Assembly: GCF_018129965.1 (NCBI RefSeq)
Contig: NZ_JAFCKW010000003.1
Location: 248,001 to 312,000 of the forward strand
Source: Bradyrhizobium diazoefficiens
GTDB taxonomy: Bacteria; Pseudomonadota; Alphaproteobacteria; Rhizobiales; Xanthobacteraceae
Length of the DNA: 64,000 nucleotides
Reading direction: 5' to 3'
Below, one piece after another: positions 16,738 through 25,888 of the stretch. Each line of letters begins with the position of its first letter. Position 1 is the first letter of the stretch. The notes under the pieces were generated by a model. That model searched no databases. It had not been told where the DNA came from and was given only the letters and a program-made list of their open reading frames with translations. Position numbers and translations under genes: made by a program.

Positions 16738-17673
16738 CTACGACGCCTTCGCTTTTCCGCGTGGCCCCCGCTTGCAGGTGCCCGGCAATTTCGCCGCGAG
16801 AAAATCGCCGAGCGCCTCGACGCGGGCGGGGCGCGGGCCGCCGGGCGGGGTTACGAGATGCACGGCGCCTTCGGCCTGCTTCCAGTCCTTGAGGATGACT
16901 TCGACCGCACCCGATGCGATGGCTTCGCCGACGATGAACTCGGGAAGCTCGGCAATGCCGAGACCGGCGATCAACGCCGGCATCACGGCTTCACCGTTGT
17001 TGACGCGAAGCTGGCCGCCCGGACGCACACTGGCCTGCTCGCCGGCGGAATTGGTGTAGTGCCAGACATTGGGCGTCGACAGATAGGCGTAAGCGAAGCA
17101 TTTGTGCTCGGCCAGATGCATCGGATGCGTCGGCCGGCCATGCTTCTTGAGGTAGGACGGCGCGGCCACCGTGAAGCGCGGCATGGTGAAGAGCCGGCGG
17201 GCGATCAGCGAGGAATCCGGCAGCCGCGCGATCCGCACCGCGATGTCGAAACCCTCGCCGATCAGATCGACGGTGGCATCGCTCAGATGCAGATCGACCG
17301 AGACTTCCGGATAGGTCGCGAAGAACTCGGGCAACAGCGGTGCCACCGCCTTGATGCCGAACGTCATGGGCACCGCGAGCCGCACCAGCCCACGCGGCGC
17401 CACCGATTGCGCCAACGCCTCGTTCTCCGCGGCCTCGCCGTCGACCAGGAGGCGCGTGGCGCGTTCGGCGAGCTTGTGTCCGGCATCGGTCAAAGCGAGC
17501 CGGCGCGAAGTGCGGTTGAACAGCCGGGCGCCGAGACGCTCCTCCAGCCGCGTCACCGCCTTGGAGACCGTCGCCTTGGACATCGCAAGCTCGCTCGCGG
17601 CACCCGCAAACGAGCGCAATTCCACGACTTTTGCGAAAATCGCGAGCGCCTCGAAATCCGGGAGTTTGGCCAT
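16738..17673 (-). CDS. LysR-family transcriptional regulator
   Basis: This 311-aa regulator has an N-terminal HTH (LPDFEALAIFAKVVELRSFAGAASELAMSKATVSKAVTRLEERLGARLF) and a LysR substrate-binding domain of the group that includes IAVRIARLPDSSLIARRL. The C-terminus is basic (GTCKRGPRGKAKAS). It is divergent from pirin-wrbA with a 112-bp gap containing a symmetric box. The arrangement suggests it controls those two genes. Confidence 0.93.
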   Translation of the reverse strand: MAKLPDFEALAIFAKVVELRSFAGAASELAMSKATVSKAVTRLEERLGARLFNRTSRRLALTDAGHKLAERATRLLVDGEAAENEALAQSVAPRGLVRLAVPMTFGIKAVAPLLPEFFATYPEVSVDLHLSDATVDLIGEGFDIAVRIARLPDSSLIARRLFTMPRFTVAAPSYLKKHGRPTHPMHLAEHKCFAYAYLSTPNVWHYTNSAGEQASVRPGGQLRVNNGEAVMPALIAGLGIAELPEFIVGEAIASGAVEVILKDWKQAEGAVHLVTPPGGPRPARVEALGDFLAAKLPGTCKRGPRGKAKAS

Positions 17674-17701
17674 GGGACCCCGTCCATAAGGAGTTCTTTA
17701 G

Positions 17702-17716
17702 GAAACAATACGTTTC
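17702..17716. promoter_or_regulatory. Candidate LysR operator (GAAAC-N5-GTTTC)
   Basis: Perfect 5-bp arms sit in the 112-bp gap between the LysR gene and pirin, and a further GTTTC half-site lies at 17721-17725. Position and symmetry fit a regulator binding site; this is an inference. Confidence 0.5.
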
Positions 17717-17785
17717 AACAGTTTCTATTTCTATACCGGGAGCGGAGGCTTATCCAAGGGCCAATCGCCAACAAGGACGACGCAC

Positions 17786-18484
17786 ATGATCGAACTCAGA
17801 CCTTTCGACAAGCTCGGCGGCGCCGATCACGGCTGGCTCAAGGCCAAGCATCATTTCTCGTTCGCTGATCACTACGACCCGAACAACATGGGCCACGGCG
17901 CCCTGCGGGTGTGGAACGACGACGAGATCGCGCCGAACACCGGCTTTCCCGCCCATCCCCACGCCAACATGGAAATCATCACCTATGTGCGCGAGGGCGC
18001 GATCACCCATCAGGACAGCCTCGGCAACAAGGGCCGCACCGAAGCCGGCGACGTGCAGGTGATGAGCGCCGGCAGCGGCATCCGTCACTCCGAGTACAAT
18101 CTGGAGCCGACCCGAACGCGGATCTTCCAGATCTGGATCGAGCCGACCGCGCGCGGGGGCCAGCCGACCTGGGGATCGAAGCCGTTCCCGAAGGCCGATC
18201 GCTCCGGCAAGCTCGTCACGATTGCGAGCGGTCTTGCGGGCGACAGCGACGCGCTGCCGATCCGCGCCGATGCGCGGGTGCTCGCCACCACGCTGAAGGC
18301 CGGCGAGAGCGCGCAGTACGAGCCGCAGACATCGCGCCACCTTTACCTCGTGCCCGCGGCAGGCGCGGTCGAGATCAACGGCGTCCGCGTCAACGCCCGC
18401 GACGGCGCCGCGATCCGCGACGAGGCCAGGCTGACAATCACGGCGCTCGAAGACTCAGAGCTCGTGCTCGTCGACGCGGCTTAA
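17786..18484 (+). CDS. Pirin family protein
   Basis: This 232-aa bicupin carries the pirin metal-binding signature HPHANMEIITYVREGAITHQDS near residues 53-74, preceded by HFSFADHYDPNNMGHGALRVWNDD. The C-terminal cupin contains QYEPQTSRHLYLVPAAGAVEING. Some pirins are quercetin 2,3-dioxygenases. It is co-directional with the quinone reductase wrbA, 84 bp downstream, a pairing often seen under LysR control in proteobacteria. Confidence 0.93.
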   Translation: MIELRPFDKLGGADHGWLKAKHHFSFADHYDPNNMGHGALRVWNDDEIAPNTGFPAHPHANMEIITYVREGAITHQDSLGNKGRTEAGDVQVMSAGSGIRHSEYNLEPTRTRIFQIWIEPTARGGQPTWGSKPFPKADRSGKLVTIASGLAGDSDALPIRADARVLATTLKAGESAQYEPQTSRHLYLVPAAGAVEINGVRVNARDGAAIRDEARLTITALEDSELVLVDAA

Positions 18485-18495
18485 CGACTCGCGCC

Positions 18496-18524
18496 GTCAT
18501 GGCCGGGCCTGTCCCGGCCATGAC
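18496..18524. repeat. Small palindrome (GTCATGGCCGGG...CCCGGCCATGAC)
   Basis: Perfect 12-bp arms with a 5-nt loop sit between pirin and wrbA. This short element is familiar from many Bradyrhizobium intergenic gaps. Here it may attenuate or stabilise the mRNA between two co-directional genes. Confidence 0.8.
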
Positions 18525-18568
18525 GACCTGAAAAACCAGTCCATCTGACCCACACCAGGAGACCACCC

Positions 18569-19168
18569 ATGACCAAAGTCCTCGTCCTCTATTATTCCGC
18601 CTATGGCCACATCGAAGCGATGGCGAATGCCGTCGCAGAAGGCGCGCGCAAAGCCGGCGCCACGGTCGATATCAAGCGCGTGCCCGAGTTGGTGCCGGCC
18701 GAGGTCGCGAAAGCCTCGCATTACAAGATCGACCAGGCCGCTCCCGTCGCCAAGATCGAAGATCTCGCCAATTACGACGCGATCATCGTCGGCACCGGCA
18801 CCCGCTTCGGCCGCATGGCCTCGCAGATGGCGAACTTCCTCGACCAGGCCGGCGGGCTCTGGGCCAAGGGCGCGCTGAACGGCAAGGTCGGCGGCGCCTT
18901 CACCGCGACCGCGACCCAGCATGGCGGCCAGGAGACGACGCTGTTCTCGATCATCACCAACCTCCTGCACTTCGGCATGGTGATCGTCGGCATGAACTAC
19001 GGCTTTGCCGGCCAGATGAAGCTCGACGAAGTCACCGGCGGCGCGCCGTACGGCGCCACCACGATCACCGGCGGCGACGGCAGCCGCCAGCCCAGCGAAA
19101 ATGAGCTCGCCGGCGCGCGCTATCACGGCCGCCAGATCGCGGAGACCGCCAAGAAGCTCCATGGCTGA
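18569..19168 (+). CDS. wrbA: NAD(P)H:quinone oxidoreductase WrbA
   Basis: This 199-aa flavodoxin-like FMN protein catalyses two-electron reduction of quinones. Motifs are [23 protein letters not shown] (FMN phosphate loop), [34 protein letters not shown] and [24 protein letters not shown]. An ACCAGGAGACC ribosome binding site precedes the ATG. With pirin and the divergent LysR gene it forms a quinone-stress module. Confidence 0.95.
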   Translation: MTKVLVLYYSAYGHIEAMANAVAEGARKAGATVDIKRVPELVPAEVAKASHYKIDQAAPVAKIEDLANYDAIIVGTGTRFGRMASQMANFLDQAGGLWAKGALNGKVGGAFTATATQHGGQETTLFSIITNLLHFGMVIVGMNYGFAGQMKLDEVTGGAPYGATTITGGDGSRQPSENELAGARYHGRQIAETAKKLHG

Positions 19169-19179
19169 GCTGCATGGCT

Positions 19180-19663
19180 GAGCTGCATGGTTAAGCCTCG
19201 TTGTCCTGCCTGGGGCAGGCTGCATGGCTGATGTGACGCGGGCGGCATTCTCATTGGGGAATGCCGCCCCATCTCTTTGCCAGGCTATTTCCAAAAAGAA
19301 TGATCCATGGCTTTCGAACTGTTGTTGATCGCGCAGATGATCCGCAGGCCCGCGCAGGCGCTGGCGCGGCGCTGGTATTGCCGCAGCCTGTTCCGCGCCT
19401 CGCGCGGCCGCTTTCATTGCACCGGGTGCGCGGGATCCTGAGCCCCTTCGGCGACGAGCAGCCCGGGAGAGAAATTCGCCGAGGTCTTGCCGGTGTGGCT
19501 GATGCGCAGCAGGATATAGCTGGCGCCTGACGCCGAGCGTGGTCGCGACGGTGCCCTTGTCGCAAACCAGCGCCGAGACGACGGCATAGCTCTCGGCCAC
19601 ACCCTGGCGCGCCAGCTCGCGATAGAAGTGGTTGCGCGAGGCTGAGACACGCCATCCGGGCAC
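19180..19663 (-). pseudogene. Possible decayed gene downstream of the ligase/polymerase gene
   Basis: This gap of about 500 bp has no intact gene. On the minus strand one frame reads MPGWRVSASRNHFYRELARQ, then GVAESYAVVSALVCDKGTVA and TTLGVRRQ. A neighbouring frame then continues ASYILLRISHTGKTSANFSPGLLVAEGAQDPA. Both look protein-like and join if one frameshift near 19520 is assumed. A third frame adds a helical, proline-rich tail. No family is recognised, so this is a low-confidence remnant. Short direct copies of GCTGAGCTGCATGG lie at 19167-19190. Confidence 0.3.
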
Positions 19664-19669
19664 ATGCGA

Positions 19670-21031
19670 CTACTGAACGTCAGACCCCGGCCTGATCTGC
19701 TCGACGCATTGGAACCTCGCCAGAAAGTGCAGGCCGCCCACCGCGAGGGCGAACATGAACCAGATCGGATTCTGCCGTTCAAGCAGGAAGGTCTCGGTGG
19801 CTCCGTAGTACAGGCTGAACAGCCATATCGTCAGGAACAACTTGGCCAGCGCGCCGCTACGGTTATGAGCCTGGGCCGACTGGAAATTGCGGAGCGGCTC
19901 CAGAACGAAGACTAGCATCACCAGCAGCAGTCCCGGCAAGCCGATGGTGACCGCGAGATCGAGATAGCTGTTATGGCTGTGCGCCGCGCTCGTCGCCCAT
20001 TCGGCGCCCTGGGCGGTCTGGCGTGCGGTGAGATCGTCCCAGAAGGCCGCATAGCCGTGGCCGATGATCGGCTTTTCGGCGACGGCCGCGAGCGCGAACT
20101 GCCAGATGTCGGAACGGCCGGTGAAGGTCGGATCGAGAGGGAGCAGCCGCGTGATCGCCCCGAGCGCCGGGCTCAGGACACTGCCGACCGTCAGCAGGTT
20201 CATCACGATCAATGGCACGAAGCACAACAGCCGCTTCAACCACAGGCCAGGGGTCGCATAGACCAGCGACGCGAGCGCATAGATCGCAAGGCACAGCACG
20301 GATGATGTCTTGCCGCCGGTGAAGATCAGGAAGACGCCGGCCAGCGCGGCGATCGCCGGGCCCGTCACGAACGAGCCGACACCACAGAGATAGATGCCGA
20401 CATAGACCAGGATCGTCATCACGGGCGAGGCGACGTTCTTGTGGCTGAAGCTGCCGCGCCAGTCGCCGGCGAGCTGCGGCTCGGTGACGTCGAGCGCGGT
20501 GTGGATCGAATATTGCGGCGCGAGGACGACGCCGAGATAGCAGAGCGCGAGCAGCACGAGCGCGGCCGTCGCGAGGCGCAGATTGAAAGCGCGCTGCGTC
20601 GGCGGCAGCAACGGCAGCAGGACGGCCAGCGATGTCGCGCTGACCGCAAGCACGAAGCGCTGCATCGAAACGCCGCGATTCTCGGAGAAGGCGATGTTGA
20701 TCAACAGCCAGCCGACCAGGCAGAGATGTAGCGGTGTCACGAGGGTCTTCAGAGCCGGTGCATCCGTGGCCGCGACCAGCAGCACCGCGACGGCAGCCAG
20801 CAGACCCCAGGTGACATAGGCCGTCGCCATTCGTCCGCCGACGACCGTGGTCACATCCGCGCTGCGCAGGTCGGGAAACGGATCGAGCGTCACCAGCACG
20901 AGGAGCAGCCCGGCAATGGCGACGAGGCACCGCGCCACCTGCGCGGCATTCAGCCCGGCAAGCCCGTCGTGCACAACGTGGCCAAACGATCGGGCCTCGA
21001 CGTCAGTCATGTCAGCGGCGCTGCGATCCAT
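19670..21031 (-). CDS. O-antigen ligase / Wzy-type polymerase family membrane protein
   Basis: This 453-aa polytopic membrane protein has about ten hydrophobic segments and the Wzy_C/WaaL domain with HSHNSYLDLAVTIGLPGLLL near residue 360. Upstream are GRSDIWQFALAAVAEKPIIGHGYAAFW and FSHKNVASPVMTILVYVGIY. Members polymerise or ligate polysaccharide repeat units on the periplasmic face. Neighbouring glycosyltransferases and a Wzz-type gene place it in an exopolysaccharide or O-antigen locus. Polymerase (ExoQ-like) and ligase roles cannot be separated by sequence reading. Confidence 0.9.
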   Translation of the reverse strand: MDRSAADMTDVEARSFGHVVHDGLAGLNAAQVARCLVAIAGLLLVLVTLDPFPDLRSADVTTVVGGRMATAYVTWGLLAAVAVLLVAATDAPALKTLVTPLHLCLVGWLLINIAFSENRGVSMQRFVLAVSATSLAVLLPLLPPTQRAFNLRLATAALVLLALCYLGVVLAPQYSIHTALDVTEPQLAGDWRGSFSHKNVASPVMTILVYVGIYLCGVGSFVTGPAIAALAGVFLIFTGGKTSSVLCLAIYALASLVYATPGLWLKRLLCFVPLIVMNLLTVGSVLSPALGAITRLLPLDPTFTGRSDIWQFALAAVAEKPIIGHGYAAFWDDLTARQTAQGAEWATSAAHSHNSYLDLAVTIGLPGLLLVMLVFVLEPLRNFQSAQAHNRSGALAKLFLTIWLFSLYYGATETFLLERQNPIWFMFALAVGGLHFLARFQCVEQIRPGSDVQ

Positions 21032-21052
21032 GGTTCAGGGCTGGTCCAGATC

Positions 21053-22138
21053 CTAGCTCATCCCCGTTAACCATCGGTCAACCAGGACGCCCGCGCTCCG
21101 CGACACCGTCTGCTGCCGCACGATTCCCCGCGCGATTTCGTAATATTGCAGCGCGCGCTGCTCCAGCGTGAGATTATCGAGCACGAAGCCGCGCGGATCG
21201 AACGTGCCGGCGGCGCATCCGGCCCAGAAATCGTCCCAGCCCGCTTCGAACTCCGCCGTGTCGACGAACTTGGCGCCGCAGCGCGCGTCCCAGTACGGCA
21301 CCGAGGACACCGGCGCGAACTGGACGCGGTGCGGGAAATAGTCGGGGTCGCGCCACGGCCCGCCGGGATCCCAGGCGAACACCGGCACGCCGCAGGACAG
21401 AGCCTGCTGATAGGCGATGCCCTGGCTCTCGTTCTGGCACAGGAAGATCATCGCGCGCGAGCGCGACAGCGCGGCCTGATAGTCGTCCTCCTTGTAGCTT
21501 CCGTAACGCAGCTCCGTGAACGAGCGTCCCTCCGCGATGAGCCTCGCGCGGACGGGCTCGATCAGCTCCGGCGCATAGCGTTCGCGGTCCCAATGGACCT
21601 TGTCGTAGATCAGCACGTCGACGGTCTTGTCCGTGGCGCGCGACGGCGCCCAGAGATCCGTGTCGATGCCGACCGGCCAGGCCTCCGTGTCGGGCCAGTA
21701 CGGCCGGTACATGTCGGCGTACCATGGGCCGGGCACCACGACCTTCTTCACCGGCAAACGCTTGAACAGGTCGGGATCGTCGAGCGGATGATTGTGGGCG
21801 GCGACCCCGAGCAGGATCGGATTCTTCCACGCAAATTTGTCGAGCAGGAAGGTGCGACCGATGATGCAGGCGAGCTCTTCGGGATGCTGCGCGATATGGC
21901 GATAGTCGTTGACGCGGTAACGGATACCGAGCCGGTCGAGCCCCGCACAGAGATTGAGAAACACGCGAAGCTGACCGCTCATGCGCGGCTCGCCGAACAA
22001 CATGCGGCGCGCCATGCGCCGCAAATGCCGGTCGCCGGGAAACCAGCGATCGTCCTTGTCCTCATAGAACAGGTTGAGGATCATGGCGTCGGGATCGGAG
22101 TCGAATGTCTTTGCGGGCACTGGATCCATCTGCGGCAA
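21053..22138 (-). CDS. Glycosyltransferase (GT-B-like, family 1/4 type)
   Basis: This 361-aa cytoplasmic protein has a C-terminal donor-binding region with QNESQGIAYQQALSCGVPVFAWDPGG, the acidic motif typical of GT-B retaining enzymes. The N-terminal half includes LRVFLNLCAGLDRLGIRYRVND and VPGPWYADMYRPYWP. It is 22 bp upstream of the ligase/polymerase gene on the same strand and probably co-transcribed with it. It is divergent from the glycosyltransferase at 22261. Sugar donor unknown. Confidence 0.82.
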   Translation of the reverse strand: MPQMDPVPAKTFDSDPDAMILNLFYEDKDDRWFPGDRHLRRMARRMLFGEPRMSGQLRVFLNLCAGLDRLGIRYRVNDYRHIAQHPEELACIIGRTFLLDKFAWKNPILLGVAAHNHPLDDPDLFKRLPVKKVVVPGPWYADMYRPYWPDTEAWPVGIDTDLWAPSRATDKTVDVLIYDKVHWDRERYAPELIEPVRARLIAEGRSFTELRYGSYKEDDYQAALSRSRAMIFLCQNESQGIAYQQALSCGVPVFAWDPGGPWRDPDYFPHRVQFAPVSSVPYWDARCGAKFVDTAEFEAGWDDFWAGCAAGTFDPRGFVLDNLTLEQRALQYYEIARGIVRQQTVSRSAGVLVDRWLTGMS

Positions 22139-22260
22139 TCAGGGCCGCATTCTCGCATGGGACCGGCCGCCGCACTCCTCGAAATTGGCTACAGGCTTAA
22201 TGCAAGCGGCTTAACGCTATTCTACGAAAACCGCAGTCGCGCAGACGTCGCGACAACGAT

Positions 22261-23352
22261 TTGGCAGTAATGCGGGTATCATTCGCAGCCGCTGACGTTG
22301 CGATCGCTTGCATTGCCATCTGCAGACGCACGCTGGTTAACAGACGCTTAAAGGCGAGCCGCAACTTGACCACCGCCAATACCGCCCTCGATTTTCCGAT
22401 CGCCTCGCGCGCCACAGCGGTTGCGCGACAACCGTTGCCTGCGGGTGCGGGCTCCTCGGTGTCGGTGGTCGTTCCCGCCAAGAACGTTGCGGCCTATGTC
22501 GGCGAAACCCTCGCCAGCGCGCTGGCGCAGGCCGAGGTGAGCGAAGTGATCGTCGTGGACGATGGATCGACCGACGCCACGGTCGCAATCGTCCGCGCCA
22601 TCCGTGACCCGCGGCTGCGGCTGATCAGCAACGATTCCGCCGGCGTATCGTCCGCGCGCAATCTCGGGGCGCGGCATGCAAGCGGCGAATGGCTCCTGTT
22701 TCTCGACGCCGACGACCGTCTGCGTCCCGGCGCCGTGGCGACGCTGCTGGCGGCGGCGCGCGGTGCGCCGCTCGCGATCGTCGTCTACGGCGACTACAAC
22801 ACGATCGACAGCGAGGGACGCCAGATCGGCCGGCGCGACCTGCTGAAAGGACGCCGCAAACCGTCCGGCGACGTGCTGATGCGTCTGGCCGCAGGCAATT
22901 TCATCGTCAATGGCGGCGTCGCGCTCGCACGTGCGCAAGCGTTCCGCGCCATCGGCGGCTTCGACACGTCCCTCAGATATTGCGAGGACTGGCATTGCTG
23001 GTGCCGCCTTGCGGCGATCGGCGAGTTCGCGTTCGCACCGAAGCTTCTGCTCGATTATCGCCTGCACACGGCCAACACCATGAACGCGGCTGTCCGGACA
23101 CCGCAGGACTTCCTTCCAGCGATCGCGCGGGTGTTCGACGACGGCCTGATCCTCGCGCGACTGCCCGGGAGCGCGGCAGCCGGACTGCGCCGGGCGGCCG
23201 AGGTTCATCTCGTCACCTATTCGGCGATGCAGGCGGTCCGCTTCGGCAGATATCGCGAGGCTCTGGCCTATCTCGGGATGGTCGGCCGGCGCTCGCTGAC
23301 ATCGTTGCCCAGCTCCGCGATGAGAGTCGTCCTCGCCTGCTTCGGCATCTAA
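22261..23352 (+). CDS. Family 2 glycosyltransferase
   Basis: This GT-A inverting glycosyltransferase contains SVSVVVPAKNVAAYVGETLASAL and VIVVDDGSTDATVAIVRAI. GVSSARNLGARHASGEWLLFLDADD carries the DxD motif, and RAIGGFDTSLRYCEDWHCWCRLA is the ED acceptor region. The start is uncertain: TTG 22261 gives 363 aa, ATG 22270 is close by and TTG 22366 has a better ribosome binding site (AGGCGAG). It has no membrane segment. It is part of the polysaccharide cluster and convergent with the next GT2 gene. Confidence 0.88.
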   Translation: MAVMRVSFAAADVAIACIAICRRTLVNRRLKASRNLTTANTALDFPIASRATAVARQPLPAGAGSSVSVVVPAKNVAAYVGETLASALAQAEVSEVIVVDDGSTDATVAIVRAIRDPRLRLISNDSAGVSSARNLGARHASGEWLLFLDADDRLRPGAVATLLAAARGAPLAIVVYGDYNTIDSEGRQIGRRDLLKGRRKPSGDVLMRLAAGNFIVNGGVALARAQAFRAIGGFDTSLRYCEDWHCWCRLAAIGEFAFAPKLLLDYRLHTANTMNAAVRTPQDFLPAIARVFDDGLILARLPGSAAAGLRRAAEVHLVTYSAMQAVRFGRYREALAYLGMVGRRSLTSLPSSAMRVVLACFGI

Positions 23353-23367
23353 CCGACGACAAGGACT

Positions 23368-24396
23368 TCAGGACACGATCTTCGAGGCCTCGTAGGGCTT
23401 CGGATCGAAACCGAACGCCGCAAGCACCGATCCGACTGCCACCATCACGGGGTGCATCGCGACGACGGCCTTCGCGGTCGGCAGCAGGCGCGCGGCCCGA
23501 ACCAGAGACAGCGGCAACCGCCCGACCATCTGCGCGAAGACGCGCGCACGCGCCATTGCGCCGCCCGCGGCCTTGTATTGCACCCGATAGTTGATCGCAC
23601 CGATGCGCAGACCGCGCTTGGCGATCCAGCCAAGATTCGAGCGGCTCAGCGGAACGGTCTCGGTGATGACCGCCTCCGCCGTCCAATGGAAGAGCATGCC
23701 GGCGTCGCGGCACCGCACGAAGAAGTCGCAATCTCCGCCGCCGAGGAAGTTGAAGCGCAGATCGAAGGCCGGAGGTTCGAACCGCTCGAACGCCGCGCGC
23801 GTGATCAGGCAATTGCCGCACCCGTAGATCACCGGCACCGCACCGCTGTAATCATAGGCGGGACAAAAGACGGGATGATGCGAGAGCCACGGCTGACTGT
23901 CATCCGCGAACACCGGCAGCACCGGCCCGCCGACCACATCGGCGCCGGTCGCGTCCGCGGTACGAACCATCAATTCGAGCCAGTCCGGCGAGGCGATCTC
24001 GTCGTCGTCGATCATCAGGAAGCGGGTCGCGGCCGGAAACAGCGCCTGCGCAGTCTCGAACGCCGCATTGATCGCCTGGCAATTGCCCTGCCGCTTCTCG
24101 ACGAGGCAGACACCCTGGAGCCTGCCGTCGGCCAGATACTCCGCGGCGACCGGCGCGCTCTCGCGTGCTGCCGCGTCGTTCTCGACCATGACCACGGCAA
24201 AGGGCCGCGGCGTCCGCTGCCCGACGAGCGAGTCCAGCGTCAGCCGCAAATGCTGCGGGCGGCGGAAGCAGGGAATGCAGACGACGATACCGACAGAAAG
24301 GTCGATGACGCGCGAACTCGCCGCGATCTCCCGGTTGGGATCACGCAAGGCATCGACGAGCCGGCTGGCGGACAGGTCTGTCGGGATCAAGGTCAT
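23368..24396 (-). CDS. Family 2 glycosyltransferase
   Basis: This 342-aa GT-A enzyme contains VGIVVCIPCFRRPQHLRLTLDSLVGQ near residue 32 and RQGNCQAINAAFETAQALFPAATRFLMIDDDEIASPDWLEL. The DDD triad there is the metal-binding motif. FNFLGGGDCDFFVRCRDAGMLFHWTAEAVITETVP is the acceptor region. Weak C-terminal hydrophobicity may allow membrane association. It converges with the GT2 gene at 22261 with a 15-bp gap. It is transcribed away from a 405-bp gap shared with the methyltransferase. Confidence 0.9.
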   Translation of the reverse strand: MTLIPTDLSASRLVDALRDPNREIAASSRVIDLSVGIVVCIPCFRRPQHLRLTLDSLVGQRTPRPFAVVMVENDAAARESAPVAAEYLADGRLQGVCLVEKRQGNCQAINAAFETAQALFPAATRFLMIDDDEIASPDWLELMVRTADATGADVVGGPVLPVFADDSQPWLSHHPVFCPAYDYSGAVPVIYGCGNCLITRAAFERFEPPAFDLRFNFLGGGDCDFFVRCRDAGMLFHWTAEAVITETVPLSRSNLGWIAKRGLRIGAINYRVQYKAAGGAMARARVFAQMVGRLPLSLVRAARLLPTAKAVVAMHPVMVAVGSVLAAFGFDPKPYEASKIVS

Positions 24397-24801
24397 TGCG
24401 ATCTCAATGCCCGAGATATGTTGAAAAAACCCTGCTTGACCACGTTAACGGGCGCCGTTCCGCGACGGCACACATCCGCGGCACAGATGCGTGCCAGAAT
24501 GAACGGCGCAGCCGAGGCGCGCATTGACGCCAATTTGCCGATCGCCTGCCGTCCATGCCCATCACCATTCGCTTAACTGCCTTCGCGTGTTCCTGCTGCG
24601 AAACCCTGCGTATGTGCTACTGCAATTCGCAGTCCAACGCGGCGAGGACGATCCGATCCGGAGAATGTCGTAGTTAACGTCCATGCGCTTTAACCCGGCC
24701 GTAAGCACCGCGACCGGTGACGCGGCACGGCATCGAATTTGCTCTTCGGGCACGAGAGATTTTTCCTGTAAATTTGAATCGAACAAGCGCGGTCAGACAA
24801 T
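24397..24801. other. 405-bp divergent intergenic region in the polysaccharide locus
   Basis: No gene is visible. The gap separates the divergent GT2 and methyltransferase genes and must hold both promoters. It is relatively AT-rich with several GTTAAC/TTTAAC motifs (near 24444, 24672 and 24689). A stretch at 24747-24785 runs ATTTTTCCTGTAAATTTGAA. No operator can be assigned. Confidence 0.5.
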
Positions 24802-25602
24802 ATGAACAAGCCAGCCATGATCGATTTCGCGACCGCTACGGCGGTCGGCGCCCCCCTGGCCCCGGCCCAACCCCAGGCGCTGCACGATCTCGTGCCGGGC
24901 GAAGCCCGCGACAGCCTGCTCGCCGTCCACGACGTGCTGCGGCGCCGACTGCCTCTGGGCCCGCTCGCCACCTATGAAGCCGGCGGCGGCTCGTGCAGCG
25001 TTCTGCCTCCGGACTTGCTGGGCCGAAGCAGGGTCACAGTCGTCGACATCGACGAGGACCAGGTCCGCAACAACACCTACGCGGACGAGGCGATCCTCGG
25101 CGACGTGCAGGCCTACAGCTTTGGGCGCGAGAGCTTCGATCTCGTGATCTGCTACAACGTGATCGAGCATCTGCCCCATGTCGATGCCGCACTCCTGAAT
25201 TTCCGCGATGCGCTCAAGCCCGGCGGCCTGATCCTGATCGGCGCGCCGAACCCGCGTTCGCTGTCGGGCGTCGTCACCAAATATTCACCGCACTGGTTTC
25301 ACGTCTGGTTCTACCGGACTATCCGCGGCATCCGGGATGCCGGCCTGCCCGGCGAGCCCCCGTTCCCGACTTTTTTCCATCCGCTGGTGACGCTGCCGAA
25401 GCTCCAGACGTTTGCGGCCGCCAACGGCCTCGAGATGATCTACCGCCGCGAGGTCGAGAGTCCGCGCTATCCCGAGATGCGCCGGCGCAAGCCGCTGTTC
25501 GCAGCCCTGGTCGATGCCGGCACCGCCATGCTCAACGCGGTGCTCCCGCGCGGGACCGACGTCCGCCGCGGCGACTATCACGTCATCCTGCGGAAAAGCT
25601 GA
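24802..25602 (+). CDS. Class I SAM-dependent methyltransferase
   Basis: This 266-aa methyltransferase has SAM motif I as YEAGGGSCSVLP near residue 59. VTVVDIDEDQV follows, then SFDLVICYNVIEHLPHVDAALLNFRDALKPGGLILIGAPNP, a UbiE/Methyltransf_11 type core. The C-terminal part (WFHVWFYRTIRGIRDAGLPGEPPFPTFFHP) is probably an acceptor domain. In a polysaccharide locus it may methylate a sugar or lipid-linked intermediate. No convincing ribosome binding site is seen before the ATG. Confidence 0.85.
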   Translation: MNKPAMIDFATATAVGAPLAPAQPQALHDLVPGEARDSLLAVHDVLRRRLPLGPLATYEAGGGSCSVLPPDLLGRSRVTVVDIDEDQVRNNTYADEAILGDVQAYSFGRESFDLVICYNVIEHLPHVDAALLNFRDALKPGGLILIGAPNPRSLSGVVTKYSPHWFHVWFYRTIRGIRDAGLPGEPPFPTFFHPLVTLPKLQTFAAANGLEMIYRREVESPRYPEMRRRKPLFAALVDAGTAMLNAVLPRGTDVRRGDYHVILRKS

Positions 25603-25888
25603 CGACCGTGGAGCGCGCGCAGCAAATCGAAGCACGGGCCGAGCCGCGCAGGCACGCGGCAGCGCGCGGTAACGAACGATTAATCTCTCGGAGACCCCGG
25701 CGTTACGGCGAGGCGTCGAAGAGCGGCATGCGCATAAACGCTTTGTTTGCCATTTCGGTGAATAGTCCCTCGGTGAGTATGGTTAATTTTCCCTGTTGCG
25801 TTGATTGGGCACCTATATCCCCCGGTGCGTGGCGTAAAGCGAAGACTAGCCCCTCAGCCCGCGACAATTGGAATGAAAGCTGGGGACT

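Noticed and set aside
19167..19230. Direct copies of GCTGAGCTGCATGG as a possible tandem repeat array
   Set aside because: Only two close copies and one partial copy occur. This is too few for an array and probably a local slippage product after wrbA.
25603..25888. Possible sigma-70-like promoter before the Wzz/GumC gene
   Set aside because: TTGCGT and TATATC are present but only 12 bp apart, so no promoter could be supported.
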